Below, in pieces: positions 19,754 to 28,881 of a stretch of 64,000 nucleotides of DNA. The notes below the pieces were generated by a model. That model ran no database searches. It was not told the origin of the DNA and saw only the letters and a program-made list of their open reading frames with translations. Origin of the DNA: CAKMZU01 sp965248335 (GTDB lineage: Bacteria; Pseudomonadota; Gammaproteobacteria; Pseudomonadales; DT-91); the NCBI GenBank assembly GCA_965248335.1, contig CBDFIY010000002.1:124001-188000 (forward strand). Direction: 5' to 3'. The position numbers and the translations under genes were made by a program. Each line of letters starts with the position of its first letter. Position 1 is the stretch's first letter.

Positions 19754-20020
19754 ATGGCATCGAAGACGAGTTGGTGGGTGTATATCATAGAAACGCAGAA
19801 GCAGAAGTTTTATACAGGCATAACGACGGATATAGAAAGGCGTTTTTCAGAGCACTTGAGTGACCCATTAAAAGGTGCAAAATTCTTCCGATTGGATAAG
19901 CCAAAAATCATTGTTTATAGAAAGCAATGTGCAGACCGAGCAAGCGCCTCTGTGCATGAGGCCAGTATAAAAAAAATGTCACGAAGAAAAAAAGAATTAC
20001 TGATACAAAACAAGCATTGA
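19754..20020 (+). CDS. Small GIY-YIG domain protein
   Basis: An 88-residue protein consisting only of a GIY-YIG nuclease fold. WWVYIIETQKQKFYTGITTD holds the variant GIY/YIG pair (VYI and YTG), followed by the catalytic-type Arg in IERRFSEH and a late Glu in VHEASIKKMSRR. Stand-alone proteins of this YhbQ/UPF0213 type are widespread; the physiological role is poorly known, with DNA nuclease or repair activity suggested. The ATG at 19754 is chosen because AAGGA lies 6 bases upstream. A TTG at 19748 would overlap that ribosome-binding site. Confidence 0.82.
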   Translation: MASKTSWWVYIIETQKQKFYTGITTDIERRFSEHLSDPLKGAKFFRLDKPKIIVYRKQCADRASASVHEASIKKMSRRKKELLIQNKH

Positions 20021-20100
20021 TTTTACGTAGGGAATAGACTTACGCCGAACTAAAAGCAGGAGAAATTGTCTTATGGCTTATATTACTCAGAGGACAGCGT

Positions 20101-21270
20101 ATGAAACATTACAGGTTTTTTTACAGGCTACTTTTCCTGGCGGCAGCATCTATTGCCTTATCAACGCAAGCCGGTCGCCTTAGCTTTAGCTATACGTTAT
20201 CTCAGCCTGCAACAAACATCTCCCCTTTTTCTAATATCAGTATCCAAACTGATCATACACACGATGTCACCATGCGATATGATGGATTAAAAGTAAGATC
20301 AACAACTGCCAAAGACCTTAGTTATTATGAAGAATATTTCTCACAAACACCGGTGATGTCTGCCAATTATTTTGCCGACGGTATGGCACGGGATAAAGCG
20401 AGAATTGACTCGGCATTTGCACTGTGGGACGGACGGTGGGCAAAATCACCTTTTACTCAGGAGCACTTTCAGGGCGGATTCTTGGTCTACTTCCAAGATA
20501 ACGAAAACCCTTTTGCCCACTTGGTCGATGGTTTCATTAGCAACGATTACTTAAAAGAAATTCTAGAAGATGGCGTTGATGATTTTGAAGACCACAAAGG
20601 TTTGCTAGGTGAGTTTAAAAGTACAATTTCCCGCTTGATTGGCGATAACAACTCACAAGGTTATTCACAAGCATCCCTTGATTTTACTGGTGCCAATGTT
20701 GGCTTTTTTGTTAAAGATGAAAAAAGACTTCAACAATTAACTTTGCTGCAAGATACGTATATGCATCAGCTGAGTTATCTAGGATATAATTGGGGTCTTG
20801 AGAATTTGTTAGGGCGAACGGTGGCTCAGGCGAGTAAACCCGTTCTTGCGGTAAACTTCATTAAAGCCTATGAAGCCATGGGCTATTATCCCTTCAAAAT
20901 GAAAGAGAAAGTTAAGTTTGGCGTCGACAAAGAAGAAGTCGAATTTGTTCACTTTCTCAAGCCGGTTAACCCTGTTCAGGCAACTTTTCGCTTTAAAAAT
21001 ACGCGAGAGAACATTGAGATCGATATTCACCTGATGTCCTATTTTAGTACGTCTAAAACCTTCAAGTTACAAGTGCTTCATGAAGACGAAAACGGAGAGG
21101 AAAAGGTGCTTTATAATCATGTTTATGACTTAGCCGCTACAGCGCCGTTTTCACTGTTGTTGGATGTAGATAAAAAGTATGCAAAACAGCTGCTTTGGTT
21201 AAAGCTTGTTGATGCGGATGGCATTCTAGAGCCTTATCTCATGCCCCTACGCGTTAATAGTACCGATTAA
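20101..21270 (+). CDS. Secreted protein of unknown function (389 aa)
   Basis: The N-terminus MKHYRFFYRLLFLAAASIAL followed by STQA-GR is a typical Sec signal peptide with cleavage after about residue 24. The remaining ~365 residues are soluble, fairly acidic and rich in aromatic residues, with no Cys pairs, repeats or further membrane segments. The C-terminal third (from about residue 285) looks beta-rich, with alternating hydrophobic residues ending in a proline. I do not recognise a family or catalytic motif. It stands alone, with a rho-independent terminator directly downstream, so it is a monocistronic gene. It is probably periplasmic or released; no function is claimed. Confidence 0.7.
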   Translation: MKHYRFFYRLLFLAAASIALSTQAGRLSFSYTLSQPATNISPFSNISIQTDHTHDVTMRYDGLKVRSTTAKDLSYYEEYFSQTPVMSANYFADGMARDKARIDSAFALWDGRWAKSPFTQEHFQGGFLVYFQDNENPFAHLVDGFISNDYLKEILEDGVDDFEDHKGLLGEFKSTISRLIGDNNSQGYSQASLDFTGANVGFFVKDEKRLQQLTLLQDTYMHQLSYLGYNWGLENLLGRTVAQASKPVLAVNFIKAYEAMGYYPFKMKEKVKFGVDKEEVEFVHFLKPVNPVQATFRFKNTRENIEIDIHLMSYFSTSKTFKLQVLHEDENGEEKVLYNHVYDLAATAPFSLLLDVDKKYAKQLLWLKLVDADGILEPYLMPLRVNSTD

Positions 21271-21285
21271 CGGACTAACTTTGTA

Positions 21286-21317
21286 GAAAAAGCCGAGTTT
21301 AACACTCGGTTTTTTTA
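21286..21317 (+). terminator. Rho-independent terminator after the 389-aa secreted protein gene
   Basis: GCCGAGT (21292-21298), a TTAAC loop and ACTCGGT (21304-21310) form a stem followed by an uninterrupted T run, with an A run before it. It begins 15 bases after the stop codon. Confidence 0.85.
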
Positions 21318-21590
21318 TGCATGCTTGATTCTAAGAGACGTATTCTAAAATGAATAATCGTTAATTGTTTGTTTGGCTAATGTGTTTTAAAGTTCAGATC
21401 AACAGGGAAGAAAAAAATAAGATAGAAGCCATTTTCATTTTGTAAATAGTCGCTAGTTACAATAATTTATGCAGTGATCGTGCAATAAGCACATACCCAG
21501 ACTTAATAAATTCTACGGCTTAATAAGTGCTAACACACTTCACATAATGAAAAATATATCGAGCAATCCACTATTGAGGAACGCAGGTTT

Positions 21591-23180
21591 ATGGAAAATG
21601 TTTTTGATTATATTGTTGTCGGCGCAGGTTCATCAGGTGCGGTATTAACCAATCGCTTAGTCAAGAAAGGTTTTAGTGTATTACTGATTGAGGCCGGCCC
21701 CAAAGATAAGCACCCAATGATACGCATGCCTGGCGGTACACAAGAGGTGATCAAAAGCCGCAAGTTAAATTGGTACCTTAATTCAGAGCCTCAAAAACAG
21801 CTAAATAATCGAACACTTATGCAGCATCGTGGAAAAATGCTCGGTGGTAGCAGTAATCTGAATGGTATGGTCAGTATTCGTGGGAATGCACAATGCTATG
21901 ATGAATGGGCAGCTTTAGGGAATGAGGGGTGGTCTTATAAAGATGTGCTTAAAAACTTTAAGGCCATTGAAAACTGGTGTAACACAGATAATAAATATCA
22001 CTCTAGCCAGGGCGATCTGCCGATTAACCTAACATTGGGTGATAACCCTCTGTTTGAAGAGTTTATTAAAGCAGGGGAGGCATTAGGCCTAGAAAAAAAT
22101 GACGATTTTAATGGCGAAAAACAAGATGGTGTAGGGCGTTATCATGCCAACATACAAAGCGGACAACGGTTTGGGACATCTACAGCTTTCCTTGATCCCA
22201 TTAAAAACTTCCCTAATTTAACCATTGAAACAGATGTTGAAGTTGAAAAGATTTTATTCGAAGGCAATAGAGCGAAAGGTGTTCGCGCTAAGAAGAAAGG
22301 AAAGGTAATAGAATTTTTTGCATCCAAAGAGATTGTTTTATCGGCAGGAAGTTTAAAAAGCCCGCAACTATTGATGGTGTCAGGTATTGGGGAAGTCAGA
22401 GAACTAGAAAAACACAATATCCCTATTGTTGCTGACCTTAAAGGTGTAGGGAAAAATCTACAAGATCACATTAGTTTTCTTTTTAATTATTACTGTAACG
22501 AACCTATTACCCTTAATGGTGTAGCAACAAGTATCGTTAAGCAGATTAAAGTTGCCATTGATTACTTTTTTTTCAAAAAAGGATTGGGTACTCAAAACTC
22601 ACTGGAGGTCGGTGCATTTTGGCGCTCTAAGGAAGGATTGCAAGCACCTGATACACAGCTGCACTTTATGCCTGGGCTTATGTATAGTATGACGGATAAG
22701 CTACCTAAGGATCACGGTGTTAGCGTTAGAGCATGCTTGTTAACCCCCAAAAGCTCGGGGCATGTGGGTATTCGAAGTGCTGATGGAACGGATGACCCTA
22801 AAATTGATTTTAACTTTTTAGAAAATGAAGATGATACTTCGGTATTGATTAATTTGTTTAAATTTGTCCAGCGTTGGATGCACCATGAATCATGGCATGG
22901 TTTACTAGGGACGGAAGCAAAAGGGGCGGATGAGGCTAAGACGGATGAAGAAATTATGGCATTTATCCGTGAATACATCGAAACAGACTACCACCCTGTA
23001 GGTACCTGTAAAATGGGTAATGATGATTTAGCCGTTGTGGATAACCAACTACGCGTTAGAGGCGTAACAGGTTTACGTGTTGCTGATGCATCCATCATGC
23101 CAAAAATCATCCGAGGAAATACAAATATTCCATGCATGATGATCGGAGATAAAGCGGCCGAATGGATAACGAATGCTTAG
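21591..23180 (+). CDS. GMC-family FAD-dependent alcohol/choline dehydrogenase-like oxidoreductase
   Basis: This 529-residue, full-length GMC oxidoreductase has the FAD-binding motif DYIVVGAGSSGAVLTNRL near residue 6, the second signature GGSSNLNGMVSIRG, and SAGSLKSPQLLMVSGIG. The C-terminal catalytic region YHPVGTCKMG has His468, followed by RGNTNIPCMMIGDKAA. The family oxidises primary alcohols, choline or related substrates to aldehydes, and sequence alone does not separate choline dehydrogenase from medium-chain alcohol dehydrogenases. No betaine genes (betB, betI) lie nearby, which argues against calling it betA. It is preceded by about 270 bases without a gene and followed by an ISAs1-family element that may have displaced its former downstream neighbours. 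Confidence 0.88.
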   Translation: MENVFDYIVVGAGSSGAVLTNRLVKKGFSVLLIEAGPKDKHPMIRMPGGTQEVIKSRKLNWYLNSEPQKQLNNRTLMQHRGKMLGGSSNLNGMVSIRGNAQCYDEWAALGNEGWSYKDVLKNFKAIENWCNTDNKYHSSQGDLPINLTLGDNPLFEEFIKAGEALGLEKNDDFNGEKQDGVGRYHANIQSGQRFGTSTAFLDPIKNFPNLTIETDVEVEKILFEGNRAKGVRAKKKGKVIEFFASKEIVLSAGSLKSPQLLMVSGIGEVRELEKHNIPIVADLKGVGKNLQDHISFLFNYYCNEPITLNGVATSIVKQIKVAIDYFFFKKGLGTQNSLEVGAFWRSKEGLQAPDTQLHFMPGLMYSMTDKLPKDHGVSVRACLLTPKSSGHVGIRSADGTDDPKIDFNFLENEDDTSVLINLFKFVQRWMHHESWHGLLGTEAKGADEAKTDEEIMAFIREYIETDYHPVGTCKMGNDDLAVVDNQLRVRGVTGLRVADASIMPKIIRGNTNIPCMMIGDKAAEWITNA

Positions 23181-23450
23181 TTTTAGGTATTAACACGTGC
23201 GTTGGGTGAATTTTAGTATTGGAACCAAAAGGCTATAAGCCTGCCAAACGCATGCATTATTGACTTTGGATACTCGAGCGAATTTCGCTTTGTGAAGTGC
23301 GCCATGCAGGCATGGCTGAATTTTTGTGTTGTGTGGGCTCTTTACAGCGCTTTCCAAGGATTGAGTAGTACGGAGGTAGTCCACATAGGGTAATAGCTAC
23401 CTCTGTATTAAGCAGTCACTTAAATTAAGCATGTTGACACACAGGATAAT

Positions 23451-24718
23451 CAGGGCCTCCTAGCACTTTTTGATCAGTGCATAAATTGACCGGAGAAAAG
23501 CATTTTCTCTCTGTATTTATCATTAATTGCACACCCCATAACTCGATGTTTCATACCCTTTTTGCTTTGATCATTAAGTGTTAACAAATTCATACAGTGA
23601 CGCTTTATTGTAGCAATATTGAGCCCAGCGGAATGAAGCTGGCAGTCATCTTCTTTAAAAGTAACATCTAACCGCCAATGCAGTTTATTTTCTATTTCCC
23701 AGTGTCCCCTAATGGCTTTCGCCGCATGCTTTGCATCAGGAGAGCGTGAGCTAATATACCAGGAAACTTCTTTAGACTCCCCTTTATTTGAAGACCGATG
23801 CCGCTCAACACGCACAGCCGAACTCAAGCCGCTCCAAGGTTTAGCCTTATCTACCCAGTCTGTTAATTCAAAGTGCTGATATTTCCTTATCTCTAATCGA
23901 CCATGCCCTTTATTCGCCTCCTCAAAATATGAGGTCTTATTTTCTTCATAACCATCACGTTCAAGCTTGTGATGAAAAGCTTGGATTTCTTCCAGCAACC
24001 CCTGCTGATTACCTTTCAGTTGCAGAAAATAGTCAGCTTCTTTTTCAATAATCTTTTTTGCGATTTCTTTTTGGCATCCCATCGCATCAATGGTAATAGT
24101 GGCATTTTTTACCTCAATTCTGTCGATAAGCTTCGGCAAAGTTTTGATTTCATTTTTCTTTCCTTCTGATTCGAGGGCACACAGCGTCAGGCCTCGGCTT
24201 TGAGACCATGCACTAATAACATGGATGGCTTCTCGACCATTGTGCCTTGTTCCTCGCATCGTTTTGCCGTCTAATGAAATAACATCTCCTGTAGATTCAC
24301 CCTGCAAACTTGAAACGAATGTCGTAAACCCTTCAATCAAATCTCTTGGTCTTATGCATGCAAGTAAAAACCGTAATGTTTCTGCACAGGGAGCAGATTC
24401 GATATCTGTATGCTTCTGCAGCCAGTCAAGCTTCATAGCTGCAAAATTAGACATGCTGTTAGGGCTATCATAACCACTTATTATTGATGAAAAAACGATT
24501 AGAAGGAGGCTTTCAAGGCTGTGTTTTTGATTGATGCCTTGTCGCGGATCTCTTATTGAGGCTGTACATGCAGATATATTCATGGTGTTTGGATGGCAGA
24601 AAACTATCTTTGACAATAGGTATGAGAAATTGACTATTTTAATATTGAATTTTTCAAGGACTTCGTATTATATGACAGCTTAAACTTTGTACTGATCAAA
24701 AAGTGCTAGGAAGCCCTG
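23451..24718 (-). mobile_element. ISAs1-family insertion sequence, copy 1 (1268 bp)
   Basis: Complete element bounded by inverted repeats that start CAGGGC and read CCTAGCACTTTTTGATCAGT inward on both sides. It is flanked by a perfect 10-bp direct repeat ACAGGATAAT (23441-23450 and 24719-24728), the expected target duplication for this family. The length equals that of the second copy at 53389-54656, which lies in the opposite orientation. The right flank puts the insertion just beyond the stop codon of the thioesterase gene. Confidence 0.93.
23474..24583 (-). CDS. ISAs1-family transposase (copy 1)
   Basis: DDE transposase of the ISAs1 (DUF4338-like/H-repeat) family. Visible catalytic segments are VISLDGKTMRGT (first Asp), ATITIDAMGCQKEIA (second Asp) and RGHWEIENKLHWRLDV (Glu), the last being the family hallmark. 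The N-terminal DPRQGINQKHSLESLL is also typical. I place the start at the ATG at 24583, giving 369 residues with the DPR motif near the N-terminus; a TTG at 24616 would add 11 residues. The protein differs from the copy at 53524-54633 by a single Phe/Leu substitution in LRFLLACIRP, so both copies are recent and probably functional. Confidence 0.93.
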   Translation of the reverse strand: MNISACTASIRDPRQGINQKHSLESLLLIVFSSIISGYDSPNSMSNFAAMKLDWLQKHTDIESAPCAETLRFLLACIRPRDLIEGFTTFVSSLQGESTGDVISLDGKTMRGTRHNGREAIHVISAWSQSRGLTLCALESEGKKNEIKTLPKLIDRIEVKNATITIDAMGCQKEIAKKIIEKEADYFLQLKGNQQGLLEEIQAFHHKLERDGYEENKTSYFEEANKGHGRLEIRKYQHFELTDWVDKAKPWSGLSSAVRVERHRSSNKGESKEVSWYISSRSPDAKHAAKAIRGHWEIENKLHWRLDVTFKEDDCQLHSAGLNIATIKRHCMNLLTLNDQSKKGMKHRVMGCAINDKYREKMLFSGQFMH

Positions 24719-24734
24719 ACAGGATAATACGTTT

Positions 24735-25148
24735 TTACTGCTCGAACTTGACAATAGTCCCCAATGCGACGGCAACCAATTTTTCACCATCATCATTCTC
24801 AACGAAGATTTTACATTCACATGTGGCTTGCCTTTTTCCTGAAGATAACACGGTGGCCTTGGCGATAAGTTTTTTGCCGATAGCGGGCTTTAAATAATTT
24901 ATTTTATATTCTGAAGTAACTACATCAGGGCCTAAAACTGAACCGCCAGCAAAGGTAATAGCACAATCGGCTAAATAGCTTAAAACACCGCCATGAATAA
25001 ACCCATTATTCTGGTTGAATGTTTTCTGAGTGATCAGAGTAAGCTCGGAAGCCCCATGACTGATGGCGGTTAACTCGCTTCCTAATAAAACACTGAAAGT
25101 TTGGTCTTTTAACAGTTTGTTGCCGAATTCAAGTGGAGTAAGCACCAT
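24735..25148 (-). CDS. PaaI-like hot-dog thioesterase
   Basis: A 137-residue hot-dog fold protein. The signature GFIHGGVLSYLADCAITFAG contains the HGG turn and the acidic residue on the long helix typical of PaaI/YdiI-type acyl-CoA thioesterases. The later YKINYLKPAIGKKLIAKATV is the usual strand pair. The substrate is not readable. The gene is tightly boxed in: ISAs1 copy 1 ends about 17 bases past its stop codon, and an IS630-family element begins about 30 bases before its start. Its native promoter has therefore probably been separated from it. The coding frame itself is intact. Whether it is still transcribed, perhaps from IS-derived sequences, is an open question. Confidence 0.85.
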   Translation of the reverse strand: MVLTPLEFGNKLLKDQTFSVLLGSELTAISHGASELTLITQKTFNQNNGFIHGGVLSYLADCAITFAGGSVLGPDVVTSEYKINYLKPAIGKKLIAKATVLSSGKRQATCECKIFVENDDGEKLVAVALGTIVKFEQ

Positions 25149-25180
25149 AATTTTTACCTGTAGCCAGCGTTTTATATATA

Positions 25181-26272
25181 CCCATCGCTATTGAAAGTAC
25201 TTGATTTATAAAGAGTAAATAATCATAGTGCGCAGATGCTGAAAATCGACCTGACAAAAAACGAAAAACTTGCACTGGAATTGCGTCATAAGCAAGCAAG
25301 AGACAGTAGAGAAAGTGATCGTTTGAAGGTCGTTTTGTTGCGGTCGGAAGGCTGGTCGACAAGAATGATCGCTCAGGCATTAAGAAAAGATGAGTCCACG
25401 ATTGTTCGGCATCTTAATGATTACCTAAATGATGAAAAGTTATTATCAACCAATGGCGGCTCCAAAGGTTACCTAGATAACGAGCAATCTCAGTTGCTGG
25501 TTACTCATTTGTCAGGAAAAATATATACCCAAGTGAGCCAAATTGGTCATTATATTAAAACAACTTGGGGTGTGCAGTTTAGTGTTTCAGGGCTAACCCA
25601 GTGGTTACACCAAAAGGGTTTCAGCTATAAAAAGCCTAAAGGCATTCCACATAAGTTTGATGTTGAAAAACAAGCGCAATTTATTGAAAAGTATGAAGCG
25701 CTAAAAGCTGAGCTATCAGAGGGTGAAGCCTTACTGTTCATGGACGCAGTTCATCCAACTCAAGCAACAAAAATCACATCGGGATGGATCAAAACGGGTG
25801 TCGATAAACCCATAGAGACCACGGGAAGCCGGACACGACTCAATATAATAGGTGCTATCGAACTCACCCATATAGAAGAAGCTATTATTGGCCAATATGA
25901 CACCGTTAATGGCGATTCGATTATTGAATTTTTCCATAAAATACGAGCACATTATAGTGAGAAGACAGTGCATTTAGTTTTAGATGGAGCTGGCTATCAT
26001 AAATCCAAGGCTGTCCTGAGCGCTGCGGACAAGTTAGGCATTAAACTTCACACCTTGCCACCATACAGCCCAAATCTAAACCCCATAGAGCGGCTGTGGA
26101 AGGTGATGAACGAAAAAGTCAGGAATAACCAGTACTTTTCCACGGCAAAGGATTTTAAAAATAAAATTAGCGAGTTTTTTGAAAAAATACTACCTGAAAT
26201 TGGCGCTGATTTAGGCAGTAGAATTAATGATAATTTCCAACAGCTAAATCGCGCACCTTGAAGTCAGTTGGG
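25181..26272 (+). mobile_element. IS630-family insertion sequence, copy 1 (1092 bp)
   Basis: Bounded by CCCATCGCTATTGAAAGTAC on the left and ACCTTGAAGTCAGTTGGG on the right, with a TA dinucleotide on each side, the duplicated target of IS630/Tc1-mariner elements. It has the same length as the copy at 46019-47110, to which it is almost identical. The ends are only weakly inverted to each other, but each matches one end of the dispersed small repeats described separately. Confidence 0.92.
25236..26261 (+). CDS. IS630-family transposase (copy 1)
   Basis: A 341-residue transposase. The N-terminal helix-turn-helix region (about 20-60, with GWSTRMIAQALRKDESTIVR) and a winged second DNA-binding domain precede the DDE catalytic core. 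LLFMDAVHPTQ carries the first Asp, VHLVLDGAGYHKS the second, and PPYSPNLNPIERLWKVMNE the Glu, all diagnostic of IS630/Tc1-mariner. It is an intact single frame with no programmed frameshift. The protein is identical to that of copy 2 at 46074-47099 apart from silent base changes, indicating very recent transposition. Confidence 0.95.
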   Translation: MLKIDLTKNEKLALELRHKQARDSRESDRLKVVLLRSEGWSTRMIAQALRKDESTIVRHLNDYLNDEKLLSTNGGSKGYLDNEQSQLLVTHLSGKIYTQVSQIGHYIKTTWGVQFSVSGLTQWLHQKGFSYKKPKGIPHKFDVEKQAQFIEKYEALKAELSEGEALLFMDAVHPTQATKITSGWIKTGVDKPIETTGSRTRLNIIGAIELTHIEEAIIGQYDTVNGDSIIEFFHKIRAHYSEKTVHLVLDGAGYHKSKAVLSAADKLGIKLHTLPPYSPNLNPIERLWKVMNEKVRNNQYFSTAKDFKNKISEFFEKILPEIGADLGSRINDNFQQLNRAP

Positions 26273-26274
26273 TA

Positions 26275-26694
26275 TAGAGCAGTGTTGGCAGAGTTCGTTG
26301 AGTTTTAAGCAGATAAATTATGGCTTGTTCAATATAACAAGTGAACTGTTTATGAGAAATAAGTGCTATTAAAGTAAGTGATGAATTTTTCTATTTTCAT
26401 TAAGAAAATAAAATAAACCTGTCTATATATTGATGTCATATTCTGAGAGGCTTTCTAGAGTTGATATTTCAGTCGTACATAAGCGTCTTAATGGATTCAG
26501 ACTAATAGCCTGGATAAGAAAATGTATATGCTCAGCCGGCCTAAAATCCAGTCCTTATGTATTTTGGAGATTCCTACGAGTATTTGACATCTAATACGAC
26601 AATCACGTTAACCCTCAATGAAAATTTTACTGATTATCGATGGTTTAGGTTTTTTGGTATGGCTTTCTTTTAGCACAATATAAGGGGTGATGTT
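26275..26694. other. Gene-free stretch between IS630 copy 1 and permease pseudogene
   Basis: About 420 AT-rich bases with no supported open frame and no recognisable RNA gene. A good ribosome-binding site (AAGGGGTGA) occurs at the right end, just before the first fragment of the broken permease. This may be the remnant upstream region of that gene. Confidence 0.4.
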
Positions 26695-27607
26695 ATGAGA
26701 GGTTCCAGCAATCTGAGTGCCTTTACCTTGGCCATGATGACAGTTGCTGTCATCGTAGCCGAGGAAGCGATGGGGGAAACATCTCACCTGCTATTTTTCC
26801 CACTGCTTAATGGCCCCGACGCTTTTGCTTTCTTAGGCGGGATTATTTTGCTGTTTGCGGGTGTTGAGGTGCATGCTGTACATGCCCACGAGCTGGCTAA
26901 TCCAAAACGTCAGTATCCACAAGTTGTGCTTTTATCTTTAGTTGTTGTGATTGTGCTCTTTACGCTAGGTTCAATGGCGATCGCTGTGATGATCCCACCC
27001 GGTGAAATATCTTTAGATGTTGGCTTGATGCAAGGCTTTACTGTAGGTCTGAAGCATTTGCATCTTGATGCGCTGATTCCTGTTATGGGATTGTTAGTGG
27101 CTTTTGGGGTGGTGTCGTCTGGATTGTAGGTCCATCTAAAGGGCTGCTGGTAACGGCTAAAGAAGGCCATATTCCCCCTTTGTTAGCCAAGACAAATAAG
27201 CATGGAGTACAGGTTAATATTCTTATTATAAAGGTATTATCGTGACGGTTTTATCGAGTCTTTATTTTGTGCTGGATAATGTATCGGTAGCCTTCTTCTT
27301 ATTATCATCCATGACGATTACTTTGTATCTTGTTATGTATATGTTGATGTACGCAGCCGTTATAAAGCTTAGATACAGCCAGCTAGACCGTGAGCGTCGA
27401 TACAAACTGCCCAGCGGTATGTTTGGTGTTTGGGGCATTGGAGGTGGTGGATTTATTGGGGTACTTTTTGCTTTTGTCGTTGTCTTTTTCCCGCCAGAAG
27501 TGCTTCCTATTGGCAATCCAGCTCAATATGTTACCTTGGTTGGTGGTGGTATCATTGTATTTTTAGCGGCGAGTTTTCTCATTAGTTATTTTAAGAAGCC
27601 AGAATGA
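26695..27607 (+). pseudogene. Broken GadC-like APC amino-acid antiporter
   Basis: Two frame fragments (26695-27129 and 27242-27607) encode pieces of an APC-superfamily glutamate/GABA-antiporter-like permease. The first begins with a family-like N-terminus (LSAFTLAMMTVAVIV), then jumps straight to AFLGGIILLFAGVEVHAVHA, which belongs near the sixth membrane segment, implying an internal deletion of well over 100 codons. Around 27115 the frame shifts: in another frame the sequence continues VVWIVGPSKGLLVTAKEGHIPPLL. Near 27240 a second shift restores a frame that runs to the C-terminus. About 300 of the usual ~500 residues remain. With one deletion and two frameshifts it cannot make a working transporter. 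A good ribosome-binding site is still present. Confidence 0.85.
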
Positions 27608-27689
27608 AAAAACGCCAAGATAGATACCAGTGAGTAGTGAAAACATACCGAAGCACAGCCTGTTTTACCTGGAAAAGTATCCATATATA

Positions 27690-27809
27690 CCCATCACACT
27701 TGAAGATGCAATGGCGTTGGCCGCTCTCACTCACCCTAATCACTTGCTGACTGTAAGCTCATGGGGATTCGCTCGTTTTCCGCCTTCTTGCACCTCCAAT
27801 TCCGATGGG
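27690..27809 (+). repeat. MITE-like palindromic repeat, copy A (120 bp)
   Basis: Begins CCCATCACACTTGAAGATGC, ends AATTCCGATGGG and is flanked by TA on both sides. The interior folds into a long imperfect hairpin. Other long copies lie at 50064-50169, 51892-52011 and 59891-60009. Both ends resemble those of the resident IS630 element. Confidence 0.85.
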
Positions 27810-27998
27810 TATAAAGGCAGAGAATAAAATACTAATACGAAAAAATAAAATAAAGTATCGGTTTTTGATGCACTGACTTGTTCGATAAACCTTCTTCCTA
27901 ATAAATGCTAGGTTGGCTCTAAGCAACAGTTTTAATTATTGTGATAAGGGATTTGTAGTATCATCCCTTTTTCATCATTATTTAGGCCAGTTATTCTT

Positions 27999-28757
27999 GT
28001 GGCAGACACGCAAAGCCAAATTATTTTGGCAAACTCCTCGCCCGATATTCCTGAAGTTTTTTATTCTATTCAAGGTGAAGGCCCAGAAACGGGAAGGCCG
28101 AGCATCTTTATCCGGCTGTCAGGGTGTAATTTATATTGTTCTTGGTGCGATACGCCTTATACCTGGAATTTTAAAGGGACATCTTTTGTTCATGAAAAAG
28201 ATGTCAAATACAAAAAAAAGGAAGAGCAAAGTAAGTTATCGATAGAATCATTGGCACAAGAGATTAGAAAATTTCCCTGCCATAATATTGTGGTGACAGG
28301 TGGAGAGCCTCTTGTGCAGCAAAGCCTCATTGCTCAGTTGAGTGTTGAGCTATCTGTGGCTGAACGTTATACCCTCGATATAGAGACAAATGCGACAATA
28401 ATTCCCGCGCCCGAGTTGGATGCCTGGGTATCTACCTATGTGTGCTCACCAAAGCTTGAGAATGCCAATATTCCTGAAAAATTACGTATTAAACCCGAAT
28501 CGATGATGTGGTTTTCTCAATCCAATAAAGCTTATTTCAAGTTTGTTATCTCAAGTATTGAAGATATGAAGGAAGTAAATAACTATGTTGAACGATTTTC
28601 ACTGGCTAAAGGGCGCGTTTATCTTATGGCGAAAGGGGCGGACGAGGCATCTTTGAATGAGACACAAGATCAGGTTGTTGATTACTGTTTAGAGCATGGG
28701 TATAGATTAAGTGATCGTCTTCACCTCCGGCTTTTTGGAAGTAGCCGAGGGACATAG
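27999..28757 (+). CDS. queE: 7-carboxy-7-deazaguanine synthase QueE
   Basis: A 252-residue radical SAM enzyme. The cluster-binding motif is SGCNLYCSWCDTPYTW, with Cys43, Cys47 and Cys50 (CX3CX2C). It is preceded by EVFYSIQGEGPETGRPSIFIRL, the typical QueE N-terminus, and followed by VVTGGEPLVQQ, the GGE SAM-binding motif. QueE converts 6-carboxytetrahydropterin to 7-carboxy-7-deazaguanine in queuosine biosynthesis. Between the Cys motif and GGE there is a lysine-rich insertion (YKKKEEQSK), as seen in larger QueE proteins. The start is GTG at 27999 with a weak ribosome-binding site. No other que genes are in the window, so the pathway must be completed elsewhere. A gene-poor stretch with MITE copy A lies upstream. 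Confidence 0.93.
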   Translation: MADTQSQIILANSSPDIPEVFYSIQGEGPETGRPSIFIRLSGCNLYCSWCDTPYTWNFKGTSFVHEKDVKYKKKEEQSKLSIESLAQEIRKFPCHNIVVTGGEPLVQQSLIAQLSVELSVAERYTLDIETNATIIPAPELDAWVSTYVCSPKLENANIPEKLRIKPESMMWFSQSNKAYFKFVISSIEDMKEVNNYVERFSLAKGRVYLMAKGADEASLNETQDQVVDYCLEHGYRLSDRLHLRLFGSSRGT

Positions 28758-28881
28758 TTATTAATTTACCATTAGTGCTTGGTTTTGGTTGATCGAAGCG
28801 TAGTTTTTATTTATAGCGTTTGTTAAGAACTTTGTTTTTTTTACTTTGTCTAAACCTAGCAAAATTCGCATAGGTTTAGCA

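Noticed and set aside
21591..23180. Naming the GMC oxidoreductase betA (choline dehydrogenase)
   Set aside because: GMC motifs alone do not define substrate, and no betB, betI or betT lies nearby.
24719..26272. ISAs1 copy 1 plus IS630 copy 1 as a true compound transposon
   Set aside because: They belong to different families, each has its own target duplication, and no outer duplication spans both.
27690..27809. Hairpin repeats considered as CRISPR or REP/BIME units
   Set aside because: Copies are dispersed singly, lie between TA dinucleotides and share ends with IS630; there are no spacers in an array and no REP-like GC core.
27630..27827. Open frame of about 65 codons on the plus strand
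   Set aside because: It runs through MITE copy A and has no ribosome-binding site; the repeat explains the open frame.
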